From the NCBI GenBank assembly GCA_934351445.1, contig CAKRIZ010000028.1, positions 1 to 29,656 on the forward strand: a stretch of 29,656 bases of DNA, given 5' to 3'. Below are positions 8,686 through 17,200 of the stretch, piece after piece (position 1 is the first letter of the stretch; each line of letters begins with the position of its first letter). The notes under the pieces are model-generated. The model searched no databases. It had not been told where the DNA came from and saw nothing but the letters and a program-made list of their open reading frames with translations. Made by a program: the position numbers and the translations under genes. This DNA is from an uncultured Eubacterium sp. (lineage in GTDB: Bacteria > Bacillota > Clostridia > Lachnospirales > Lachnospiraceae).

Positions 8686-9895
8686 GGATTATAAAAGAGA
8701 GATCATCGATGGATTGCTGAAAAAGTATAATGACCGCTGTGCCAGGCATATTGTGACCAACCGGCGGATCATGCTGAGGCCAAAAGAAGTCTATGCGGAT
8801 TATGAGAAAAATGATGCTAGTATACAGGAAAAGCAATTGTTTCATGAGGCTGTAGCTGAATTGCTGGAACGTGGATTTATTACAGTGGTTCACCTACAAT
8901 ATAGTGATGATGTCGAAAAAGTCTATCTGTCTGTGGGGCAGATACATATGATTCATGATTATCTGGAAAAGGAATATGGTGTTGTCCCGCAAAGTATGCG
9001 GGCAAAGCAGATAGATCAGATTGTGGACACGTATTTCTACGCAGGGGAAATTACAAGGGCATATGGCGAAGGTGTTTTAGAAGAATTCAAAATTCCCGGA
9101 TGCACCCTGGTACCGGAACGGGTGGAAGCAAATCTGAAAATGCTGCATTTTCTTGAAAGCAACGAGGAAGATCTGTATGTCAGGGAAGCCTCTATGCTCG
9201 TGTATGGCGATTCAAAATGGTTTGAAAAAAATAATTATGAGGAGATTTGCACATTTTTGCGGACAGCAACGGAAACTCCCATGGAAGAAGGTGAGCGTGC
9301 GGATGCGATATTAAGCCGCTTTTATGTGACACCTACGGATCAGGAGATCTTCATAAAGGGCGCGTGGTACATAGAGTGGGATAATTATGTGCTGGATGTG
9401 GCAAAACTCACAGGAGGAGTCGCGGTTTTATCTACTGATCTGCCAAAGATTACACGCATTTCTGTTCAGGCAGAGCGCATCATGACGATTGAGAATAAGA
9501 CTTCCTATCAGAGAATGAGCGGCAATCATACTGCCATGATGTATCTGGGCGGGTTTGCCAATCGGCATCAGATTGAATTTTTAAAACGGGTTATTTCGGA
9601 CAATCCGGATATCAGATATCTGCATTTTGGTGACATAGATATCGGCGGATTCCTGATCCACAGGCATCTGTGCCGTGAGACGTCGAGACAGTTTGAATTA
9701 TATTGTATGGGTGTCCGGCAGTTGGGCGATATTCGTTATCGGAATTGCTTTAAAAAATTAACCGAAAATGATCTGTTGCGTTTGCCGGCGCTGATGGAGG
9801 ATGATGTATATTGTGACACACTGCAGTATATGCAGGAGCACAACGTGAAGCTGGAGCAGGAGATAGTCAGTTATTACCTTCAGAAAGAAAATTGA
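8675..9895 (+). CDS. jetD: Wadjet nuclease JetD
   Basis: A 406-residue JetD, the TOPRIM nuclease that cuts DNA once JetABC has extruded it. The N-terminal half (about 1-200) is the DUF3322-type arm with winged-helix character. The C-terminal half is the DUF2220/TOPRIM domain, with E273 in MTIENKTSYQ and the metal-binding pair D320/D322 in LHFGDIDIGGF. ATG 8675 overlaps the end of jetC by 11 bases, so the two are coupled. It is the last gene of the operon; a 13-bp hairpin follows 22 bases after the stop. Catalytic residues are intact. Confidence 0.92.
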   Translation: MSSKDYKREIIDGLLKKYNDRCARHIVTNRRIMLRPKEVYADYEKNDASIQEKQLFHEAVAELLERGFITVVHLQYSDDVEKVYLSVGQIHMIHDYLEKEYGVVPQSMRAKQIDQIVDTYFYAGEITRAYGEGVLEEFKIPGCTLVPERVEANLKMLHFLESNEEDLYVREASMLVYGDSKWFEKNNYEEICTFLRTATETPMEEGERADAILSRFYVTPTDQEIFIKGAWYIEWDNYVLDVAKLTGGVAVLSTDLPKITRISVQAERIMTIENKTSYQRMSGNHTAMMYLGGFANRHQIEFLKRVISDNPDIRYLHFGDIDIGGFLIHRHLCRETSRQFELYCMGVRQLGDIRYRNCFKKLTENDLLRLPALMEDDVYCDTLQYMQEHNVKLEQEIVSYYLQKEN

Positions 9896-9915
9896 TATTT
9901 GTTTTTATACGCAGT

Positions 9916-10100
9916 GAAAAGAGCCATGTCACCCCATGAGACATGGCTCTTTCTGGTAGGAGATCTCCCTCGCCTAAATGACATTCAACTGTCTGTTTTC
10001 CCCATTCAATACATGGAATGGCATTTATACAATTCCTTGTGCAAATTTAATATAGCATATCGGAATGGTGCTGTAAGTCGGGATTTGTCAAATTTTCGAA
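9916..10100 (+). repeat. Duplicated upstream block, copy 1
   Basis: This roughly 185-base block starts with the hairpin above and recurs at 18919-19098. The core 10021-10080 differs from 19021-19080 at only three positions I can count. Inside are an interrupted stem (AAATGACATTC near 9977 with GAATGGCATTT near 10017) and a Spo0A-box-like TGTCAAA at 10086-10092. No convincing coding frame exists in 9896-10258; the block, the promoter at 10145 and a ribosome site are what this gap holds. Confidence 0.8.
9918..9953 (+). terminator. Strong hairpin after jetD
   Basis: AAAGAGCCATGTC (9918-9930) and GACATGGCTCTTT (9940-9952) form a perfect 13-bp stem with a 9-base loop, ending in TTT. It is placed to end the Wadjet transcript. 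The same hairpin recurs with changes at 18921-18955, ahead of cassette copy 2. Confidence 0.75.
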
Positions 10101-10144
10101 ATTTTTTCATTTTTTTAATTTTTATATTATATGAAAATACTGTG

Positions 10145-10173
10145 TTGTAAGCAAAAAATACAGATGCTATACT
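10145..10173 (+). promoter_or_regulatory. Sigma-A-type promoter of cassette copy 1
   Basis: TTGTAA (10145-10150), a 17-base spacer, then TATACT (10168-10173). The same promoter with 15 of 17 spacer bases conserved recurs at 19309-19337. It drives what is now only a response-regulator remnant. Confidence 0.75.
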
Positions 10174-10258
10174 ATATGAACGAGATGTTATGGAAGGAGT
10201 GCAACTGTGAAGTTGCTGAATAGTTACGACAAATATTTAGAGTGTACCGAGGGAAACT

Positions 10259-10493
10259 ATGGCTGATGTGATAAAAATAATGCTGGTTGAGGATGCACTT
10301 CATTATGCGGAATTTTATCACGTGGATGTGATTATTTTGGATCTGGAATTGCATGAAGGAGATGGCATATCGTTTCTGGAGGAATTGAAAAATAGTAGAC
10401 AAGTATTACTCGTTTGACTATGACGAGGACAGGGGCAAACCGACAAATCGTGACTTTATATATAATTTATCATATAAATTGCGCTCAGAATAG
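10259..10493 (+). pseudogene. REC-Spo0A_C response regulator, collapsed remnant
   Basis: ATG 10259 begins MADVIKIMLVED, then jumps to HVDVIILDLELHEGDGISFLEELK and stops at TGA 10415-10417. In the next frame, from 10404, the tail YYSFDYDEDRGKPTNRDF and onward to YKLRSE ends at TAG 10493. Both pieces are close copies of the regulator at 20418-21212: the first matches its start and phosphoacceptor strand, the second its last 29 residues. Two internal deletions and a frameshift removed most of the receiver and the DNA-binding helices. It cannot work as a regulator. It shows that this cassette once had the same gene order as copy 2. Confidence 0.88.
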
Positions 10494-10516
10494 ATATCGA
10501 ATGATTACAAAACGGT

Positions 10517-10552
10517 CGGAACGAGAATGTGAAGACTGAGAGAATCGTTCTG
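10517..10552 (+). repeat. Hairpin after the regulator remnant
   Basis: CGGAACGA (10517-10524) can pair with TCGTTCTG (10545-10552), including one G-U pair. An equivalent but stronger hairpin follows the intact regulator at 21219-21245, so the element is conserved in position though not in sequence. It may be a weak transcript end. Confidence 0.45.
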
Positions 10553-10619
10553 ATTCGATAATTACCGACAAATGATAGAACCTGACAGTCAGGTATTTCG
10601 CGGGGTTACATCGTTGCGA

Positions 10620-10646
10620 GTCGACCTTTTCGACCATCTTCGACCT
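10620..10646 (-). promoter_or_regulatory. Triple Spo0A-box-like operator, copy 1
   Basis: Three TCGACC motifs start at 10621, 10630 and 10640, that is 9 and 10 bases apart, about one helical turn. On the minus strand they read GGTCGAA or GGTCGAC, close to the Spo0A box TGTCGAA. The micro-ORF starts about 80 bases downstream. The same 9/10 spacing is kept at 21312-21336. They are likely binding sites for the cassette's Spo0A_C-type regulators. Confidence 0.65.
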
Positions 10647-10692
10647 TTTTAAGAAATATCGGCGACAGTAGAAATCCATACGGACGAGTACT

Positions 10693-10713
10693 CTTTATTC
10701 AAAACGAATAAGG
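10693..10713 (+). promoter_or_regulatory. Leader hairpin overlapping the micro-ORF ribosome site
   Basis: CTTTATTC (10693-10700), loop AAAAC, GAATAAGG (10706-10713). The right arm takes in the first part of the ribosome site AAGGAGG (10710-10716). In copy 2 the T-G wobble is a C-G pair, so the pairing is preserved. It may limit translation of the peptide. Confidence 0.5.
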
Positions 10714-10725
10714 AGGTGTCCGGGA

Positions 10726-10779
10726 ATGTTAGCAGAATTTATTGAATGGGTATATGCTTTTGTTGGCGGTGGATGCTAA
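10726..10779 (+). CDS. Putative signalling micropeptide, 17 residues (copy 1)
   Basis: ATG 10726 encodes MLAEFIEWVYAFVGGGC. The ribosome site AAGGAGG lies 9 bases upstream and is unusually strong. The pattern AE-F-x-x-WVY-x-(F/W)-(V/I)-x-G is shared with the 15-residue micro-ORF at 21417-21464, and the preceding 45 bases, the upstream operator and the following terminator are all shared too. It sits directly before a GHKL receptor-type kinase, the place of AgrD-like pheromone genes. It differs from AgrD in having no leader and no acidic tail, and no AgrB-like protease is present. It could be an unprocessed or N-formylated hydrophobic signal; the C-terminal Cys might allow modification. Function is inference from context. 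Confidence 0.65.
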   Translation: MLAEFIEWVYAFVGGGC

Positions 10780-10786
10780 TGCAGAG

Positions 10787-10814
10787 AGGGAGTGCAGATA
10801 TGCATTCCCTTTTT
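10787..10814 (+). terminator. Terminator between micropeptide and kinase, copy 1
   Basis: AGGGAGTGCA (10787-10796), loop GATA, TGCATTCCCT (10801-10810) with one G-U pair, then a T-run. It begins 8 bases after the micro-ORF stop. It would make the peptide transcript short and abundant, with only read-through reaching the kinase. Confidence 0.85.
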
Positions 10815-10859
10815 GTTTATTGATATAAACATAAAAGGAAGTTTGATGGGTATAAGAAA

Positions 10860-12188
10860 ATGATGATAGGTATTATAGCGTATGCGATACATACAATAGG
10901 ATATATTTTGCTAGTAAATTTTGTATGGAATAGACGAAAAGAAAAACTATTTAATGTTTTTTCAGTTCTTATAATGATTGGGATTACAGTTTTTCAAGCT
11001 GTTGCTGTTTATGTGGACAATATAGGTATTAGAACTATGTTGCCCGTATGTATAATGGGAATTGTACTCATTTATGGGCTTGTATTGCATGAGAATATGT
11101 CTATGTATGTTATGTTAAGAGGAATAATGGGCGCTTATATATTTGCTATGTTTGCAAATTTTTTAATTGGAGCGAGTATAGGAGCTGTGGCGGTTGGATT
11201 AGGAATTGAGAACTCATTTGAAAGTAAACTCATAATCTCGTGTGTAATACGCGCATTTTTGGTGATATTAATCTGGTTGAAGTATAATGATTTGGTATTA
11301 AAAGTGAGAATAAATACAATTAATATTATGATTTTTGTTGGTTCGTTTGTCCTCTTTTTCCAACAACTGTTTCAGACAGCATATATTGAGAAAGATTATA
11401 ATTTAGGAGCGGTGTTATTACTTCTCGTTTACCTCACCATGATCTTCACGGCTTTCATGCTGCTTCAACATAATCGTTTAACTGCGAAGCAGCAGGCGAT
11501 TGAAGAGGATAATCGGCAGATGAGCCAGCGCCTGCACCGATCGAAGGATGTGTTAGGTGTTGTATCGCAGGTGGTTGCCAGTGACGATCATATTGATCCG
11601 AAGCTTCGGAAAGAGTTGGCTGATTTTTGTGACGATGAGATGAATGAGATGCAGGATCGCACGATGGGCGCAAATTTAATCGGCGATACAGGAATCGAGC
11701 TGGTTAATGTGATGCTGCAAAAACAGATGATGCGTTGTGCGGATCTGAATATTTCTTTTGACGTGATGATTCCGTCGCCGATTGACGGATATATTGATCA
11801 TATTGGGATTTCGGTGACGGAGTTTATGCGAATGTTGAATGATTTGCTGAAAAATGCGGTGAAGGCAATTGTTTCGTCGCAACAGACGCATCGGGAACTA
11901 TTGCTGATTATGGGCGATGCGGGGAATGACTATTTTGAGATCCGCCTGTATGACAGCGGTGTGCCATTCCCACCGGAGATATTGGAGCATTTCGGAGAGC
12001 GTGGTAATACAACGGATGGAACCGGCAATGGGATTGCGGATACGGTCGCTACCCTGAGCCGCTATCATGCATCACTTGCGATTGAATCGATCGAACCTGG
12101 CACGGATATTTATAGGAAGTGCATACATATTGCCTTTGATCAGCAGGGATGTTTCCCTTGTGATGTAGGGCTGCGGGTGCCGCGTTAA
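10860..12188 (+). CDS. AgrC-like GHKL sensor histidine kinase (intact copy)
   Basis: A 442-residue membrane kinase. The N-terminal half (about 1-200) has six or seven hydrophobic helices like AgrC-type peptide receptors. A linker helix (QAIEEDNRQMSQRLHRSKDVL) includes a candidate phosphoacceptor His in RLHRSKD. The GHKL ATPase domain shows the N box MLNDLLKNAVKAI (N332), G1 YDSGVPFP (D365) and G2 GTGNG (from 387). ATG 10860 overlaps the stop of a five-codon frame (MGIRK, ATG 10846) that has AAAGGAAG before it, so initiation may be coupled. The sensor half is distinctly AT-rich while the kinase half is near backbone GC and almost matches the copy at 22020-22745. Its own regulator is gone, so it probably signals to the Spo0A_C-type regulators of copy 2. 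Confidence 0.88.
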   Translation: MMIGIIAYAIHTIGYILLVNFVWNRRKEKLFNVFSVLIMIGITVFQAVAVYVDNIGIRTMLPVCIMGIVLIYGLVLHENMSMYVMLRGIMGAYIFAMFANFLIGASIGAVAVGLGIENSFESKLIISCVIRAFLVILIWLKYNDLVLKVRINTINIMIFVGSFVLFFQQLFQTAYIEKDYNLGAVLLLLVYLTMIFTAFMLLQHNRLTAKQQAIEEDNRQMSQRLHRSKDVLGVVSQVVASDDHIDPKLRKELADFCDDEMNEMQDRTMGANLIGDTGIELVNVMLQKQMMRCADLNISFDVMIPSPIDGYIDHIGISVTEFMRMLNDLLKNAVKAIVSSQQTHRELLLIMGDAGNDYFEIRLYDSGVPFPPEILEHFGERGNTTDGTGNGIADTVATLSRYHASLAIESIEPGTDIYRKCIHIAFDQQGCFPCDVGLRVPR

Positions 12189-12204
12189 ATATTGTATGAT
12201 ATGT

Positions 12205-12231
12205 GTTACCTGCTGTACGAGTGAACAGTAA
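12205..12231 (+). repeat. Decayed end of a MITE-like repeat
   Basis: GTTAC at 12205 and TACGAGTGAACAGTAA ending near 12231 match the right end of the MITE at 19109-19242. Only this short end is recognisable, so it is a decayed or solo copy between the kinase and the polysaccharide genes. Confidence 0.5.
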
Positions 12232-12315
12232 TCATAGGTTCTATACAAGAATTTGTGCATATCATGTTGCAAAAAGGGTGGGGACAAGTTAGTATTGAAT
12301 TGGAGGTGGATGTAG

Positions 12316-13470
12316 ATGATACCGTTATCGATACCTAATTTTGAAGGAAATGAGAAAAAATATGTAGATGATGCCATTCAAAAAGTGTGGGTCTCCACAG
12401 GTGGCGCATATATCAATCAGTTAGAGACGAAGATGTCAGATTTTTTACAGGTGCAGCAGGCTGTAGCAGTTCAGAGTGGAACTTCAGCTATTCATTTGGC
12501 TTTGATTGAATGTGATGTACAGCCGGGAGATGCGGTGATTGTTCCGACGCTGACATTTATTGCAGCGGTAAATCCCGTGAGATATCAATTTGCGGAACCG
12601 ATTTTTATGGACTGTGATGATAGCCTGTGTATGGATCCGGTGAAGCTGGGACATTTTCTGGCGAGCGAATGTGACGTTGTGGAAGATAGAGTCGTACATA
12701 GGGCGACGAAGAAGACGATACGTGCGATTGTAGTGGTGCATGTATTTGGAAATATGGCAGATATGCAGGCAATTATGGATGTCGCTGCAGATTATCATTT
12801 GCCGGTTGTGGAAGATGCAACGGAAGCGCTGGGAACAAAGTATACAGAAGGTAGATATGCAGGTCAATTTGCCGGAACGATCGGAGATTTTGGTGCTTTT
12901 TCGTTTAATGGAAATAAAATCATCACGACTGGTGGTGGAGGAATGGTAGTAGCGAAAGATAATGATAAGGCGGCACATATTAGATATCTGTCTACGCAGG
13001 CGAAGGATGATCCACTGTTTTATGTCCACAATGAGGTCGGCTACAATTATCGAATGACAAATGTGCAGGCCGCGATTGGCGTGGCACAGATGGAGGAATT
13101 GCCGGAGTTTATTCAGAGGAAAAATAAGAATTACGATTTGTATGCCGAGAAGCTGACTGATTGGAAACATGGTAGTCTGGGTGCGTTCCGTGAGCAGACA
13201 CGCTCAAATAAATGGTTCTATTCGTTGATATCGAATGATGACCGGAACGGGAATGTCAGGGAACTGATACAGTTATTGAGTGATCATGGGATACAGACGC
13301 GGGCGATCTGGGGCTTGATTCATGAACAGAGACCATATCAGGGCTGTGAGGCATATCAGATCGAGAAGGCTGTGTATTATAAGAACCATGTGATAAATAT
13401 TCCATGCAGTACCAACTTGAAAGAGGAAGATATCGAGTATGTTACTGCGACAATTAAAGAGTTTATGTAA
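12316..13470 (+). CDS. LegC-family sugar aminotransferase (DegT/DnrJ/EryC1)
   Basis: A 384-residue PLP-dependent aminotransferase of nucleotide sugars, closest by eye to the LegC family, which aminates a 4-keto-6-deoxy-HexNAc on UDP for legionaminic-acid-type or bacillosamine-type sugars. Family signs are the start IPLSIPNFEGNEKKY, VQSGTSAIHLAL for PLP phosphate binding, VEDATEALG holding the PLP-pyridine Asp, and SFNGNKIITTGGGG with K201 as the Schiff-base lysine. GGAGGTG precedes ATG 12316. It is the first gene of the polysaccharide block, 127 bases after the kinase. The matching dehydratase is not in the window, so the exact sugar is unknown. Confidence 0.88.
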   Translation: MIPLSIPNFEGNEKKYVDDAIQKVWVSTGGAYINQLETKMSDFLQVQQAVAVQSGTSAIHLALIECDVQPGDAVIVPTLTFIAAVNPVRYQFAEPIFMDCDDSLCMDPVKLGHFLASECDVVEDRVVHRATKKTIRAIVVVHVFGNMADMQAIMDVAADYHLPVVEDATEALGTKYTEGRYAGQFAGTIGDFGAFSFNGNKIITTGGGGMVVAKDNDKAAHIRYLSTQAKDDPLFYVHNEVGYNYRMTNVQAAIGVAQMEELPEFIQRKNKNYDLYAEKLTDWKHGSLGAFREQTRSNKWFYSLISNDDRNGNVRELIQLLSDHGIQTRAIWGLIHEQRPYQGCEAYQIEKAVYYKNHVINIPCSTNLKEEDIEYVTATIKEFM

Positions 13471-13497
13471 GCCTGGTGAGAAGAATGGAGACCTTTT

Positions 13498-14256
13498 ATG
13501 ATAAAGCCTTGTGTTAGTATCATTACAGTGAGTTATAACAGTGCCCGCACGATTCGTCAGACGATTGAGTCAGTGCTGCATCAGACCTATACAAAGATTG
13601 ATTACTGGGTGATTGACGGTGCATCTTCGGATGAGACAGTGTCGATTGCAGAGGAATATCGGGATGCATTTGAACAGCGTGGAATGGAATATCATATTGT
13701 ATCGGAGCCGGATTGTGGGATCTATGATGCGATGAATAAGGGAATCCGGTTATCTCATGGGGAGATTGTTGGTATTATCAATTCAGATGACTGGTACGAA
13801 CCGAATGCAGTGGAACGGATGATGGATACTTATCGAAAGAGACGTTTTGATATGTTCTATGCGGATCTGCGGATTGTGCGGGAAGATGGACAGGGCGGTT
13901 TTACGCAGATGATGATCAAACATTCCAGACTGCGTGCGCCGGCGGTTTCCAGAGATTGGAACCATCCGACAACATTTATTACGCGGCGTGTGTACGAACG
14001 ATATCAATACAAACTGGAGTCATTGCATGATGACTGGGATCTCGTGTTGAAGATCCGGCGCGGAGGATATCGGATTGTAGTGCTCAATGAGGTGTTGGCG
14101 AATTTCCGATATGGGGGCGTCAGTAATGAACGAAGCCTGAAGAAAAGTATCGAGCGTGGCCGCGCGCGGTATCGGATTTACCGGAATAACGGATACAGCC
14201 GGTTATATTTTTTTGAGTGTGTAGCGATTGAGGCAGTTAAATTTTTGAGAGGATAA
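13498..14256 (+). CDS. Family 2 glycosyltransferase
   Basis: A 252-residue GT-A-fold glycosyltransferase of family GT2, which adds a sugar from a nucleotide donor to a growing lipid-linked glycan at the inner membrane face. It opens with VSIITVSYNSARTIRQTIES, has WVIDGASSDET, and carries the metal-binding Asp pair in NSDDWYEP (D97/D98). The fragment HPTTFITRRVYER is typical of the wcaA-like subgroup. No membrane helix is visible. GGAG lies before ATG 13498, 27 bases after the aminotransferase and 16 before fkp. Donor and acceptor cannot be told from sequence; the neighbouring fkp makes fucose a candidate. Confidence 0.88.
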   Translation: MIKPCVSIITVSYNSARTIRQTIESVLHQTYTKIDYWVIDGASSDETVSIAEEYRDAFEQRGMEYHIVSEPDCGIYDAMNKGIRLSHGEIVGIINSDDWYEPNAVERMMDTYRKRRFDMFYADLRIVREDGQGGFTQMMIKHSRLRAPAVSRDWNHPTTFITRRVYERYQYKLESLHDDWDLVLKIRRGGYRIVVLNEVLANFRYGGVSNERSLKKSIERGRARYRIYRNNGYSRLYFFECVAIEAVKFLRG

Positions 14257-14272
14257 GGTAAGAAAGACCGAA

Positions 14273-17200
14273 ATGAACCACAATCAGTTAAAGAATCTGT
14301 TTCTCAGCCAGAGTTATGAGGATGCCTGGCAGGATTACAGGAGAAGTTTATATAAAAAGAATTTTGTACGGTGGGACTATGTGATATTGACCGCTTCGAA
14401 CGAAGCACAGGCGCAGGCTTATCGTGCGCAGCTTGCCTATCGCCAGGAAAATGGATGGCTGCCGAAATATACAACTTATATGGTATTACCGGATCCGGAG
14501 GGAAAACGTGTCGGTTCGGGTGGCGCAACACTGAATGTGCTGCGCGAGATCTGGGAGATTGAACATTCTTTTGATGGTTTAAGGATGCTTGTCATCCATT
14601 CCGGTGGTGACAGCAAACGTGTGCCACAGTATTCTGCCTGTGGCAAACTTTTTTCGCCGGTTCCGCGTGAGCTGCCGGATGGACGGGCTTCTACGCTGTT
14701 TGATGAATTCATGATCGGTATGGCTGGTGTACCTTCCCGCATGCAGGAGGGGATGCTCGTGTTGTCCGGGGATGTGCTGCTGCTATTTAATCCGCTGCAG
14801 ATCGATGGCCAGTTGGACGGAGCGGCGGCGATCTCAATGAAAGAGCCGGTAGGGATCGGCAAGAATCATGGCGTCTTTCTGAATAATGGACAGGATGAAG
14901 TGCAGATGTTTCTGCATAAGCAGACTGAAGAGACGCTGCGTATAATGGGTGCAGTGAATGCACAGGGCAATGTGGATCTGGATACCGGCGCAATATTGAT
15001 GGGCGTGAAGCTGCTGCGTGCTCTGTTTACACTGATTAGTTCAGAATCAGGGACGGATCGGCTGGTAGATGATGATAAATTTGCGGAGTTTGTCAATGAG
15101 ACGGCGCGGATCAGTTTTTATGGGGATTTTCTTTATCCGCTCGCACAGGATGCGACGTTAGAGGCTTATCTGCACGAGGAGGCAGAGGGCGAGATCAATC
15201 AGGAGTTGTTATCCTGCCGCCGGAAAATATGGGAGGTGTTGTCACCTTTTTCTTTGAAATTATTTTCTCTGTCTCCGGCACAGTTTATTCATTTTGGAAC
15301 GACGAGGGAATTGCTGGGATTAGTGACAGAGGAGTTGGACGATTATGCCGGTCTTGGCTGGAGACGGTATGTGAACTCTGTGGCAGATATCAACAATGAT
15401 CCGAATGCGTCTTACGCGGCGCATAATGCATATATTGGCCGACGCACATCGATTGGCAGAGGTGCGTATATCGAGAATAGTTTTATTCTTGACTGCACGG
15501 AAGTCGGTGAAGGAGCTGTTGTGTCCGGATTGAAGCTTCGCGGTTATCAGGTGCCGGCATACTGTGTGATGCATGGATTACCGGTCAGCATGCATGGCTC
15601 AGATGCTGTGGTGATACGTGTATATGGCGTTGTTGATAATCCGAAAGCCCGGCTGTCGCAAGGTGGTGGATTCCTGGGGACGACGTTGGAATGTTTTTTG
15701 CGTCAGAATGATCTGCAGGTGACTGACCTGTGGGAAAATGCGGATGATTATCTGTGGTTTGCCAGATTGTATCCGATCTGTGATGACTGGCAGCAGGCGC
15801 TTGAGATGACAACTATTTTATTTCATATGGTGCAGGGGACTGCGAGTCATGCGGAGTGTGAAAAATGGCGCGGGGCACAACGTACCAGCCTCTATGAGAG
15901 CTTTAATCATGCGAGACAGCGGACGATGCTTGACTGGGAGCGTGAACTGGAGAACCGTGTCATTTCCAGACGCTTTGAACAGTTGTTGGAAGGTGGCAGC
16001 TCGGAGAAAGCAGCACTGGAGACATTTGGAACCAGAGGTATTACGGAAGGCATCTATCGGGAACTGATGGATGATGCATCGGAATCTGCTTTTTCGATCC
16101 GCATGAGGATATACCATGCGCTGGCATCCTATATGAAAGAGCATGAGCGGATGTTTGGTGATGCAGGAGGAGAGGATCTGGAGCAGATGTGTTATAAACT
16201 GCTCCGGGAAGAGATCTCCGATGGTATGGGTCTGGCAACAGACCATGCGGGGGAGAAAAGCTGCAGGATTGCGGAAAAGAAGGTTGACATACAGCTGCCG
16301 GTTCGCGTGAACTGGGGCGGTGGCTGGACGGATACACCGCCGCAATGTAATGAACTGGGTGGGGTGGTATTGAATGCGGCGATTACCCTAAATGGAACTT
16401 ATCCGGTGCAGGTATGTGTGCGCAGGTTAGATCAGCTTCATGTAGAATTTGAGAGTCAGGATATCGGGGTATATGGAACTGTGACAGAATTGTCCAAACT
16501 GCAGGATTGCAATAACCCCTATGATCCGTTTGCGTTACACAAGGCAGCTTTGCTCGTATGTGGCGTGATTCCGATGGATACGGCTGCTGATATCAGTTTG
16601 CAGGATGTCTTGCACAATCTTGGCGGTGGCATCTACTTATCGACACAGGTCGTTGGTATTCCAAAAGGCTCAGGTCTCGGGACGAGCAGCATATTGTCGG
16701 CTGCCTGTGTCAAGGCGATCTATCAGTTCCAGGGGCAGGATATCAGTGACGCACGGGTGTCTGATACGGTGTTGATGATGGAACAGTTGATGAGTACCGG
16801 TGGAGGCTGGCAGGATCAGGTTGGAGGTCTGGTTCCGGGAGTCAAGTTTATTACATCGAGACCGGGAATGCTTCAGAAGCTGGATATTACACAGGTAAAA
16901 CTATCGGATGAGACAAAAGCCGAGCTGCAGGAGCGGTTTGCTCTTGTCTATACGGGTCAGCGGCGACTGGCCAGAAATCTGCTGAGAGATGTCGTAGGTG
17001 GATATATTGCCGGAAGAGAGGATTCTCTGGAGGCATTGCATGAGATGCGGAAATTAGCTGCGCTCATGCGTTTTCAACTGGAACAGGGAGATGTGGATGC
17101 ATTTGCAGAATTGTTAAATGAACACTGGGAGCGTTCCCTGCAGTTGGATGAGGGGACGAGCAATACCTGTATTGACCAGATTTTCCTTGCATGTGAGGAT

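Noticed and set aside
9899..10150. An 83-codon open frame downstream of jetD
   Set aside because: It runs through the terminator hairpin and the duplicated block, has no ribosome site, and the equivalent block at 18919-19098 does not keep it open.
10726..12188. A standard agrD-agrC quorum-sensing locus
   Set aside because: There is no AgrB-like protease, no leader or acidic tail on the peptide, no Cys in the copy 2 peptide, and the regulator has a Spo0A-type domain and not LytTR.
12202..12315. A full second MITE between the kinase and the aminotransferase
   Set aside because: Only about 27 bases match one end; there is no left end or target duplication.
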